This document shows, in pieces, positions 53,083 to 62,992 of a DNA stretch of 64,000 bases. A program made the position numbers and the translations under genes. Numbering within the stretch: the stretch's first letter is position 1; every line of letters starts with the position of its first letter. The stretch comes from Cocos nucifera (lineage: Eukaryota > Streptophyta > Magnoliopsida > Arecales > Arecaceae), in NCBI GenBank assembly GCA_006176705.1, contig QRFJ01000504.1, forward strand, positions 1 to 64,000, in the 5' to 3' direction. The notes under the pieces were generated by a model. That model did no database searches. It was not told the origin of the DNA and saw only the letters and a list, made by a program, of their open reading frames with translations.

Positions 53083-55576
53083 TGAAAATATGTTCCAAAG
53101 TCAATCATCAGTCTATTGACGATTATACTACATTATAATTATAATTAATTTATTAATTAATAAAATATATTTTTGATATTTTCATCATAAAGTATTCATT
53201 TTCTAACGAACTTCATTATTGTGATGAAGTTCTTAGGACTACTTAGCTTCGATAAAGAGATGATTTATTGATTAATTCTTAAATCTGTTCATGATCAAAT
53301 GATAGGCTGTTAATTAGGATGACAGCATCTATTGAGCATAGGTCGTTGTATACCATATAGGTTGGTTGTCCTCGTAACCAAGTATGGAGATACTGGTATG
53401 GCATACAGGAGAGATGTATGGGTACATCATCATTGAACGTGACCAACTCCAGAGCATTCTACTATCGAAAATGTCTCTAATGGGATATAGATATAAGTAT
53501 TTCTTAGGCCTGAAATCACCTCAGTGACTTATAAGTAACTTACTATGCTTTGGTACCAGACTAACTAAATTTTTAATTCAATAATAGAAAGATTCTGGGT
53601 GCAGTTAAATACTTATAATGTTGGTGTGTGATCAAGATGGAATTGATCACTCCAAGAGTTGGAGAAGAATATATCACTATATTTCAATATAGCAAAATCT
53701 TATCTAAGATAATCCATCAGATAGATTTGATATTTTAAAATATTATATGGATAATCTGATCAGAGTTGATAGTTGAACTCTGAGGTATCCTACGAGCATG
53801 TTGGTCAAGAGGATGAATTATATAGAAACTATTTTTACATGGGTTCTAAGGATGTTGTTCTACACATTTGACCTATCCGACCATCGGGTACCATTGCTAG
53901 ATGGTTACTTTGATTAGTATAGAAATCTATTCCTATGCTACCAACTTAGGCTCCAACCTATGAGGTCACATATATTTGAGCTCATGATCTGATTGGATGG
54001 TTGATCAACGATTAAGAACTGTTCTAGGGTTAAACGATCAATACGATTGATGTTTAATCTAGTGCATCTATTATAGGAGGATCGATTAGCAATTACATTG
54101 CTAATTGGCTTAATTTGATTAAGCTAAAGAACTAAGATTAAGTTTAATTAAATATAGTTCAGTTATATTTAATTTGAACTTGATTGGATCTAGTCCAATT
54201 GGCTTATTGGATAAGCCAATTGCAAGAAAAAACTAGTCCTAGTTCAATTAGAACTAGTATCAAACCAATTTCTAATTTGATTAAAAAATTAAATTTAATT
54301 TAATTTTTATTTAATTTAATTTAATTATATTTTTAATTGGGTTAAGACCTATTTTAATTGGGATGATTTGATTCTAATTTAATTTGGTTTAAATAACTTA
54401 TTTGACCAAGTCAAATTGGAAGTCCTAGTTTGACTAAGACTCCCTTCTCCTTGCGCCACTTAGCTTCCCAATGCCCTCCATCCTATTTTCTAGGATTTTT
54501 TGCATGAAAACACTTTTCCCTAGGCCTTCATGCATGCCCAAAGCTTTCCACTCTTTCTTTCTTACATGGAATGTGGTTGTGGGCCAAGTCAAAGTGGGAA
54601 TTAGTTTGGATTTCAAATTCAATAAGATAGAATTTTGGAAAACCGAAACTCTTCCCTTAAGGCACCAATTTTATCCAGATTTTTTCTAGGTTTTTCATGG
54701 GTTTTATAGCTCATATTGTGCACCCTTTGCTGGTAGTCTACCACAAAAAAGAAGGAGGGGGTGCCCAAGAGTTGGGCACCCCAAGTCTTGCCCTTTTTGG
54801 ACATTCCTTGCTTGGTATTTGACCTAGACAAAGTGTCTATCCTAACTTATTATTTAGGATAAATTTTGAGCTGATTTTTGATGAAATTCTAGACCATTTA
54901 GAGACCTTTGGGGCATATAAAAATAAAGGGGAAAGAATTTTGGGGCATGGGGATTTCATAGACACCAAACTAGGTGTCTAGGTGAGAGCAAGGAGAAGAA
55001 GAAGAGGGTCTTCTTCTAGGGTTGCTATGTTCACCTCTTTCCTTCCTCTTTCTTTGAGTTTTATAAGAGTATCTCATATCTAAAACCTCCTCTTCTCCTT
55101 CTCTTTTTTGGAAGAGTTTAAATCTCGAAGAAGAAGTCATCGATCGACCGTCAAAGAAGGATCAGCACAATACTAGCATACTGTGCTAATTTCCTGCATC
55201 AGGACTTTTGATCATGATTCATGGGCTCGTGTAGATAGCTCCTAAAGGCTGAATGTGTGTGCAAATTGCAACTTCATCCTCAAGTCTAGATCAACAAGTT
55301 AGAACATCTAACTTGCATAGGTTATAGATCTGATCTATTATTTTCATACTTGCATTAGATGTAGTGTATACACATGTTAATGTGATCAACATATTTTTAT
55401 TTCTTCATTATATTTTAATTTATGATTTAATGACATTCCATGATCATATAATAGGTCACTAGATTTAAGATATTTTTTGATATTTAAAATTAATTTTGAT
55501 TAATTTTACTCTTTCATTGCCTAATCATAAAAAAGTTTCAAGATCTAGCCCTGAAACCCTAGATCTAGTTCCTTCA
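53083..55576 (+). repeat. Element K, 5' LTR
   Basis: A 2494-bp LTR starts TGAAAATATGTTCC and ends CTAGTTCCTTCA just before the PBS. The layout parallels the A LTR in reverse. Near 53230-54010 are blocks such as 'ctaccaact', 'gagttg.agtt' and 'tgaggt' that correspond to solo LTR J in reverse complement ('aactcttgatagtagaaaac', 'attcatccccttgac'). K and J are therefore close relatives. A TATA box is at 54916. Confidence 0.85.
54916..54924 (+). promoter_or_regulatory. TATA box of element K
   Basis: TATAAAAAT about 1.83 kb into the LTR, in the same relative place as in element A. Transcription would start near 54945 and run through the leader. Confidence 0.55.
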
Positions 55577-55578
55577 AT

Positions 55579-55591
55579 TGATATCAGAGCC
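55579..55591 (+). other. Primer-binding site of element K
   Basis: TGATATCAGAGCC, the initiator tRNA-Met PBS with one G-to-A change, two bases after the LTR end. Confidence 0.85.
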
Positions 55592-57113
55592 TAGATTGAT
55601 TATTACATGATTATGTATAAATATTTAGATTATATCTTAGATTAGATCTAATTTATAATCTCATTATTAAATATAAAATTAAAAATGATGATCACACAAA
55701 CTGATATAAGGTTGTCCTATTGTAAGGTTTACCCTTTACAGTGAAGAGGTTATCCAAGTTTGTGTAGATCAATCTTTAATCATAAATTTATTAGATGTGA
55801 TCTAATTTTAATTATAATTTAATAGATTTAAAATAGTTTTAGATTTAAAAATAAAAGTTTTAGATTATACGGATTGATTATAAGGTATCCTGTTGTAAGT
55901 TTTATCCTTGCAGTGGAGAGATTGTCTTAGTACGTGCTGATCTGAAATATTGATCATAAAATTTTAGATTAGATCTAAGAGATTTTATGATCTGACTAAA
56001 AATATTTAATCTAATTTTAATCATCATAAATCTATTAGATTTGATCTAAGATAATTTATGATTGATTATAGTTGAAATTGTTTCAATTACATGAACCTGT
56101 TTAGATTAGATCAAAAGTAGTTTCATGCTTATCTTACTTGCATATTGATTATGAATCAAATATGCAACTTGGTTGATAGAATTATATTATAAAAATATTT
56201 TATAAATATAAAAATAATTTTTAAAAAATCAAATCCCAACCCTTAGTCCAAAACTTAATTAAGAATTAAGAAGTTATTTGATTAGGATCTAGGATAGTGA
56301 ATTGAAGATCCTAAGACACAAACCATAATACATTGGGTTAAATGGATTAGTGAAGATTAAGTTCATTAATTGGGTTAGACCTAGGGTTAGATTAAAGAAT
56401 AGACTTAATTAGAGAATTGACTAAATCTAATCAATTGTTATCCTAGATTAGGTCAAGAATTCCCTAGATCAATTACAATAGTTGTAATTGGTTAAGTCCA
56501 TATCTTTAACAAGACTCAAGATAGACTTGATTCTTAGCTATGCGGTCTGGTACAAATTGTTAGGTTGATCTAATCAAGACTAATTAAACCAATTGGTATC
56601 TAAGGTAAATCAGACTGATGGTCTTTAATTGGCAGCCCGCTTACTTGGCCATTTCTAATGGTGTCTAAGAAAAGCTTTGGCAGACCCTTCCACTAATCGA
56701 ACTTACCTAGCCTCTTGGTGAAATTATGTTTTGATTGGATCACTTTACTATTCGAGCTGACCCATGTCAGCTAGGTAAATCAGTATGATTGATTTAGGTG
56801 CTCCTTAACCAGCCTATTAATGGTCTTCCTTAAGCTAACTTGGTGAAGCTAGTGGAAGGATCAAGACAAGCTGGTTCATTTGACCTTCTCTCATCTTCAA
56901 ATTAAATTTTCTAAAATTATTAGGTCTCTAAAATGAAATAGTTATTGTGAGAACTAGATCATAGCCACCCATTAAGTGGGTGATAATGGATCCCAAAGTT
57001 TTGGTGTTTATCGGCTAATGAAATTATCATTCATTATATGATTTCTTGGCTGCATCTTTCTAAATGGTGGTTAGGTTAGCCAACCAAAGTTGGGCCTAAT
57101 TATTCATTGGTTT
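55592..57113 (+). other. Element K untranslated leader, first part
   Basis: About 1.5 kb without coding frames, AT-rich near the PBS. Two blocks recur at 55700-55760 and 55870-55930 ('aaggt..tcctattgtaaggtttaccctt.cagtg.agaggtt.tc'), a local duplication with drift. The later part (56500-56900) shares wording with the leaders of A and C in reverse ('aattggcagcccgcttacttggc', 'ggtaaatcagactgatggtc'). Element L begins at 57114, and the last five bases (ggttt) are its left target-site duplication. Confidence 0.7.
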
Positions 57114-57910
57114 TGTTGGGGATAAACTCCGCTCCCATCGAAGTTCAGTCTGATGCTTAGCCTAATGTAACTAATAATCATAGAAGAGCTTTGATAAAAA
57201 ATTCTTCAGTAGCCAAACTCCTTCCGGACTTATTCAGTCAAATTCCTCTAGCGGCCAAACTCCTTCCAAACTTCACCTTCAGTTGGATTCCTCCAAGAGT
57301 CAAACTCCTTCCAAACTTCACCTTCAGTCAGACTCTTTCTGGACTTCTCCATCAATCGAACTCCATCTGAATTTCTCCAGTGGATTACTTTCAGATTTTA
57401 AGTAGTATTCCTCCTGGATGATCCCCTCTAGCCGTATTTCCTTTAGAAGTCTAAACTCCTTTGGAATTGACATATGTCAAAGCTCTTCACCAACCAATGC
57501 CTACTTCCTTCAAACTTGACTATTAAATCTCAACGAATGGGCAACACCTCTCTCTATAATAAATTTTATGTGGCCCTGAGTGGCCTACTATCGGACGGTT
57601 ATGGTAATAAGTTTCATGTGGCCCCGAGCGGCCCATTACTATATGGTTACAGTTATATAGGCTCCGTCTATAGAAAGAAACCCTCAAGATACATTTTTTC
57701 TATGCTCTCTTCTCCTTTCCAAAACTCTGCTAAAATCTTTTCTGAGCACCCTATTTCTGTTGGCCAGAAGAGCTGCCTTGATCTTCGAAGGGTCCTACCG
57801 GAGCCACAACCACCAACTCCGGACAGTACTTTATTTTATAGGTCACCGATGGCAACCTCTTCTTCCTCAACTTTAGCTCGATCTAGCATCAACTAGATTC
57901 TGCACCAATA
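57114..57910 (+). repeat. Element L, 5' LTR
   Basis: A 797-bp LTR, TGTTGGGGATAAA to CACCAATA. It is about 170 bp shorter than its 3' partner, mostly because the internal minisatellite (57240-57350) has fewer units. A TATA-like TATAGAAAG is at 57669. Confidence 0.9.
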
Positions 57911-57926
57911 GGATTGGTGCTAGAGG
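57911..57926 (+). other. Primer-binding site of element L
   Basis: GGATTGGTGCTAGAGG, one base different from the D and H sites. It is directly after the 5' LTR end. Confidence 0.7.
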
Positions 57927-58034
57927 AAGGAAACTCTATTCCTGAGGTACCCTTATTCTTAAAAGAGTGCTCAGTTGATCCTATGGATCTTCTTCTTCAA
58001 GGTTCATCTCCATCCTCTCCCTTAATCCCAAGAA

Positions 58035-59195
58035 ATGCTTCCAAAGAAGGCGACTACCCAAAGATCTACTGCTTCTGCCATCAGATTTGAGCCAGATCTA
58101 TCTGTTCCTGCTCTATCATCGGTGCTTCAACCTCCACCAACGGTCGTGGTAGATCCAGAACAGTTTAACCTACTAATGTAGTAGGTTCAAGGCCCCACCG
58201 AAATGGTGTGGGCCATGCGGTAGCCCCCGGTAGCAGTTTCATCAGAAAATCCATCGTCGGGATGTCAGGAACCAATCCCAAGGAGGAGCACTTGGGCTAG
58301 CATATCCGTCGCCCTTAAGAAGAAAAAATAGAGAGCAGAAGATCCTTGTTCGAATCATGGTTCTTCTCCGAAAGAGACCTTTCCTATCTACAGCTGAAAG
58401 CCTTCCAAGATCTATGATCGAGATGACGTCCTCGATCAAAAATTATGAAAAATGAACCGACGGACTGAGAAACTCTGCCACATCGTTCTGGCTCACCATG
58501 ATGACGTCCGCATCGATCTCCCTTTCTCTCCTCGAATTATGCAAGAGCCCATTTCGTCGAACTTCAAGCTCCCCTAATTTGAAAGCTATGATGGAACCTC
58601 TGATCTGATCGATCATCTGAAGGCCTTCCGAACCATGATGCTGCTCCATGGTGCACCAGACGCCATCTTATGTCGAGCTTTTTCGTCTACCTTAAAGAGA
58701 GCAGTAAGAAACTGATACTCAGCATTGAAGTCGGATACGATCTTCTTCTTTGACTAGATAAACTATCAGTTTGTAGCTCACTTTGTTAGCAGCCGACATT
58801 CCCACCGAGGTTCAGATTCTCTGATGAATATCAAATAGAAGGAGGGAGAATCTATCCGGGCTTATGTCATCCGATTTAATACTGCTACATTGGAGGTCCG
58901 AAACCTAGACCAGTCTGTTGCAATGGCCATGCTCAAGGGCAGCCTTCAGAAGAATAATTTGTTGTTCTCTCTAGAAAAGAAGTAATCTAGGTACTTTATC
59001 AATTTGCTAGCTCGGACTGAAGGATATGCTCGAGCGAAAGAAGCCTTCAAGTTGAAAGATAAGAAAGCCACAGGAAAACATTGGGCTGACGAGTCTAATA
59101 AACCCACAGCTGATGGAGGATCGAATGAAGTTCGACCATGCTCACGGACTCCCTCCAAGCACAAGCAAGCTCGAACTCCTCGAGCTCGTCGTTAA
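58035..59195 (+). pseudogene. Element L gag
   Basis: One frame of 387 codons opens with the ATG at 58035 (MLPKKATTQRS) and stays in phase to the stop at 59195, with about ten internal stops and no frame change. The N-terminus has a Pro-rich stretch (VLQPPPTVVVDPE). The Gag domain reads FKLP then FESYDGTSDLIDHLKAFRTM and HGAPDAILCRAFSST near 58560-58690. The C-terminal helices are RNLDQSVAMAMLKGSLQKN and LARTEGYARAKEAFKLKDKK. Most stops sit where Trp or Gln is expected, so they are base changes rather than rearrangements. This is the best-preserved Gag of the three Tat copies here. Confidence 0.85.
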
Positions 59196-59580
59196 AGAAG
59201 CTCCGATAGAAGAGCATGATGAAGTTCTCCCCCTAGAAGGTTTCACAACTACGCCCCTCAATGCTCCACAGACGTCAGCTTGAAGTAAGAGAAGATCGAC
59301 CAAGGACATTGCCGTAGCCAGAACCATCAAGAAGGAAGAAATAATAAGAAGATTGGCCGCCTCTCGCATCATCAACACTATCTTTGGGGAACTTAGTGAT
59401 TCAACGAGCTACCATCTCATAGCCTCAGAGCCAGGGGAAGCTTGCCTAAAATTGGAAAGGTCTGTATGAAATAGTGGAGGTCATCCGGTTCGAAGCTTAT
59501 CATCTGAAGTAGTTCAGAGGAACAACACTCCCACAACCTTGGAATTCAGAAAATCTGAGAATCTACTATCAGTAATTTTC
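59196..59580 (+). pseudogene. Element L remnant: gag tail joined to integrase C-terminus
   Basis: After Gag, frames read PRRFHNYAPLNAPQTSA and RRLAASRIINTIFGE, which belong to the gag tail region of H and D (compare FHNYAPLNAP at 51490). At about 59395-59420 the sequence passes into NWKGLYEIVEVIRFEAYHLK and GTTLPQPWNSENLRIYYQ. That is the last stretch of a Tat integrase. The join deletes everything between. The exact breakpoint lies within about 30 bases. Confidence 0.75.
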
Positions 59581-59649
59581 CTTCAATAAAACTCCTCCAT
59601 CTCAACATTATTGTTTCTTTGTGCAAAAATTATGTGACGACAGGAAAGA

Positions 59650-60075
59650 AGCAATCAAAAGTGGCCATGTTAGGAATAGAAGGAGAACCTCATCCTAACA
59701 TGAGCAAGTTGAAGACTTCCGATTATTTAAGATAGAAGGAGGAGAGAGGCCCATTCAATGGTCCATCTATGCCCCTAGTGCCATGTTAGAAATAGGAGGA
59801 GAACCTCATCCTAACATGAGCATGTCAAGGACCTCCGATTATTTAAGATAGGTCGAGGGGAGAGGCCCATTTAATGGTCCATTTGTGCCCCTATTGCCAT
59901 GATAGGGACAGAAGGAGAACCTCGTCCTAACATGAGCAAGTCGAAGTACTCATTTATTTTAGACGAGGTGAGAAGAGAGGTTCTAACAATGGCCCTAATG
60001 TGCCCCTACAGTCCATTAGAAATAGGAGGAGAACCTCATCCTAACGTGAGCAAAGTCGAAGACCTCGTCGATATA
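59650..60075. repeat. 115-bp tandem repeat array downstream of integrase (element L)
   Basis: 'gaggagaacctcatcctaacatgagca' recurs at about 59680, 59795, 59910 and 60020, a unit of about 115 bp in four copies. It is the reverse complement of the 116-bp unit in element D. So the array survives in an element that has lost almost all of pol. Confidence 0.88.
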
Positions 60076-60117
60076 AGACAAGATGGAGGGAGAGGTCATA
60101 CCGACGATCCCAATACT

Positions 60118-61590
60118 TTAACAGGAGATAAGATCTCCTACAACCTTGGTTTAAGATAAGATCTCCTCCGAGCTTCAACTTTAATAGGAGATAAGATCTC
60201 CTACAACCTTGACTGGAGATAAGATCTCCTTCAAGCTTCAATCTCAACAGAAGATAAGATCTCCTACAATCTCTATTGGAGATAAGATCTCTCCCAAGCT
60301 TCAACTTCAATAGGAGATAAGATCTCCAAAACCTCGGATGGAGATAAGATCTTTTCAGAGCTTTAACTTCAAAAGAAGATAGGATCTCCTTCAACCTCGG
60401 CTGGAGATAAGATCTCTCTCGAGCTTCAACTTTAATAGGAGATAAGATCTCCTACAACCTCGACTAGAGATAAGATCTCCCTCGAGCTTCAACTTCAACA
60501 GGAGATAAGATCTCCTACAACCTCTGGAGATAAGATCTCTCCTTGAGCTTCAACAGAAGATAGAATCTCCTTCAACCTCAACATGAGATAAGATTCAACT
60601 TCAACAATAGAAAAGATCTCCTACAATCTCGATTGGAGATAAAATCTCCCCTAAGCTTCAATAGAAGATAGAATCTCCTTCAACCTCAATAGGAGATAAG
60701 ATCTCCTACAACCGGTTAGAGATAAGATCTCCTCCAAGCTTCAATAGAAGATAGAATCTTCTTCAACCTCAATAGGAGATAAGATCTCCTACAACCTCAA
60801 TTGGAGATAAAATCTCTCATGAGCTTCAACTTCAATAGAGATAAGATCTCCTACAACCTCGGGGAAGATAAGATCTCCCCCGAGCTTCAACTTCATAGAA
60901 GATAAGATCTCCTACAACCTCGACTAGAGATAAGATCTTCCTCGAGCTTCAACAAAAGATAGAATCTTCTTTAACCTCAATAGAAGATAAGATCTCCTAC
61001 AATCTCGACTGGAGATAAGATCTCTCTCCGAGCTTCAACTTCAACAAAAGATAAGATCTCCTATAACCTCAGATAGAGATAAGATCTTCTCCGATCTTCA
61101 ATAGAAGATAGAATCTTTTTCAACCTCAACAGGAGATAAGATCTCCTATAACCTCAACTAGAGATAAGATCTTCCTCAAGCTTCAACTTCAACCTCAATA
61201 GGAGATAAGATCTCCTACAATCTTAGCTGGAGATAAGATCTCTTCCGAGCTTTAACTTCAATAGGAGATAAGATCTCCTATAATCTCGACTGAAGATAAG
61301 ATCTCTTTCGAACTTCAACTTCAATAGGAGATAAGATCTTCTACAATCTCAGCTGAAGATAAGATCTTCCCCAAGCTTCAACTTCAAAAGAAGATAAGAT
61401 CTCTCTTAACCTCCATGGGAGACAAGATCTCTTTCGAACTTCAACTTCAACCAAAGATAAGATCTCCTCCGAGCTTCAACTTTAAAAGAAGATAAGATCT
61501 CTCTCAACCTTCATGGGAGATAAGATCTCTTTTGAGTTTCAACTTCAACTGAAGATAAGATCTCTTCCGAGCTTCAACTTTAATGAATGT
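60118..61590. repeat. Array of GGAGATAAGATCTCC hairpin units (about 31 and 62 bp periods)
   Basis: Nearly 1.5 kb is built from the core ggagataagatctcc, repeated about four to five dozen times by eye. Two alternating spacers, 'tacaacctcgact' and 'tccgagcttcaacttcaata', give a composite unit of about 62 bp. The core is a dyad, GGAGAT-AAG-ATCTCC, with 6-bp arms and a 3-base loop, and it also contains the palindrome AGATCT. It lies between the 115-bp repeats and the 3' LTR. A frame of 117 residues on the minus strand (60394-60041) arises only from the repetition. Confidence 0.92.
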
Positions 61591-61654
61591 AGAGCTCAAA
61601 AAATAACTTCGATAATCATTCTTTTTGTACTTTCTTTCTTCAAATTTCAAACTC

Positions 61655-61671
61655 GAGAGTGGGGGAACTAT
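61655..61671 (+). other. Polypurine tract of element L
   Basis: GAGAGTGGGGGAACTA lies directly before the 3' LTR edge (TATTGGAG at 61672). A G-run flanked by purines is the expected plus-strand primer. Confidence 0.8.
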
Positions 61672-62638
61672 TATTGGAGATAAATCTCACTCCCATCGAA
61701 GTCCAGTCTGATGTTTAGCCTAATGTAACTGATAATAATAGAAGAGCTTTGATCAAAAATTCTCCAGCAGTCGAACTCCTTTCGAACTTCTTCAGTCAAA
61801 TTTCTCCAATAGTTGAACTCCTTCCAAACTTCACCTTCAATCAAATTCCTCTAGGAGCTGAACTCCTTTCGAACTTTACCTTCAGTCAAATTCTTCCAAC
61901 AGCTAAACTCCTTTCGGACTTCACCTTCAGTCAAATTCCTCCAGGAGCCGAACTTCTTTCGGACTTCTCTTTTAGTTAGATTTCTCCAGCTGTCGAATTT
62001 CTTCAGAAGTCTAACTCCTTTCAGCCTTCTTCTTCAGCCAAACTTCTCCACCAATCGAACTCCTTCTAGACTTCTCCATTAGTTGAACTCCATCCAAATT
62101 CATCCAGTAGATTACTTTAAGATTTCAAGTAGTATTCCTTCTGAATGATTCTCTCTAGCCATATTCTTTTTAGGAGTCCGAACTCCTCTAAAATTGATAT
62201 ATGTCAAAGCTCTTCACCAACCAACACCTACTTCCTCCAAACTTCGTCTATTAAATCTCAATGAATGGACGACACCTCTCTTCATAATAAATTTTATGTG
62301 GCCTCGAGCGGCACACTATCGGATGATTATGGTAATAAATTTCACGTGGCCTCGAGCGGCCTACTACTGAATGGTTACGGCTATGCAGGCTCCATCTATA
62401 AAAAGAGATCCTCCAGATATATTTTTTCTAAGCTCTCTTCTCCTTCCCAAAACTCTACTGAAATCTTTTCTGAGCGCTCCATTCCTATTGGCCAAAAGAG
62501 CTGACTTGATCATCGGAGGGTCTTACCGGAGCCACCACCACCAACTCTAGATAAGACTTTATTTTGTAGATCACCGATTATGATCTCTTCTTCCTCAACT
62601 CCAACTCGATCCGGTGTCAACCAGATTCTGCACCAACA
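61672..62638 (+). repeat. Element L, 3' LTR
   Basis: A 967-bp LTR, TATTGGAGATAAA to CACCAACA, partner of 57114-57910. It keeps about 45-bp composite units of 'gaactcctttcggacttcaccttcagtcaaattcctcc' at 61760-62060, several more than the 5' LTR. A TATA box, TATAAAAAG, is at 62398-62406. Confidence 0.9.
62398..62406 (+). promoter_or_regulatory. TATA box in 3' LTR of element L
   Basis: TATAAAAAG preceded by 'ggctccatc'; the 5' LTR has the weaker TATAGAAAG in the same place (57669), preceded by 'ggctccgtc'. Read-through from here would enter element K gag. Confidence 0.5.
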
Positions 62639-62992
62639 GATTTGATGGACCAAGTATGGTCATATTAATGGTTGGACCTAACTGGAGCTTTTTAGTGAAG
62701 ATCAAAGCCTACTGATTAGAGACTGGGATAAAATTTAATTACTAAAAATCATTTAAAAAAATAATTAGTTATAAACCTACCCTTAGATGTACATAGGTTG
62801 GCCAACCAAAGTTGGACTCGTGTGCAGTCTATATAAATTCTAGTACCCACTAAGGATTAGGATAATTTCTTAAATTAAAGGTAGAGGCTACCAATTCGAA
62901 TAAACTAGTAGAAGAACCTTTTGATTAAAGTCTAAATCTTTAGGTTTAATGAATCAATTACTAATTAGGTTATGGTTTTCCTTTGTGCTGAT
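62639..62992 (+). mobile_element. Element K resumes: end of leader
   Basis: After the right target-site duplication of L (gattt), leader sequence continues ('tgatggaccaagtatggtc', 'ggccaaccaaagttgg'). A 'ggttggccaaccaaagttgg' stretch at 62790 repeats one at 57076 ('ggttagccaaccaaagttggg'), so L sits inside or next to a short local repeat. No gene is seen before 62993. Confidence 0.75.

Larger units (their letters stand above)
53083..57113 (+). mobile_element. Element K: Angela/Tork-like Copia, 5' part
   Basis: A plus-strand Copia with its 5' LTR (53083-55576), PBS and leader. It inserted in the 5' LTR of element H and was itself interrupted at 57113 by element L. It resumes at 62639 and runs off the window. 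The 3' end is not seen, so its target-site duplication (left side actat) cannot be checked. Confidence 0.85.
57114..62638 (+). mobile_element. Element L: pol-deleted Tat-lineage Gypsy retrotransposon
   Basis: LTRs at 57114-57910 and 61672-62638 share the D/H sequence in reverse complement, and the Tat-type PBS follows the first. The target-site duplication is GGTTT at 57109-57113 and GATTT at 62639-62643, four of five bases alike. Inside, a Gag frame (58035-59195) leads after about 200 bases into the extreme end of integrase. Protease, RT, both RNase H domains and nearly all of integrase are gone. Tandem repeats and a long hairpin-unit array fill 59650-61600. It is 5525 bp long, against about 11.8 kb for D without E. 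It could move only with help from other copies. Confidence 0.9.

Noticed and set aside
60041..60394. A 117-codon minus-strand frame with regular RRSYLLLKLKLGGDL repeats
   Set aside because: It arises from translating the GGAGATAAGATCTCC array, whose composite unit of about 62 bp gives repeated peptides. There is no start context or family match.
60118..61590. Possible CRISPR-like array (short repeats with spacers)
   Set aside because: Spacers are themselves two recurring sequences, not unique ones, units drift in length, and the sequence is from a plant retrotransposon with LTRs on both sides.
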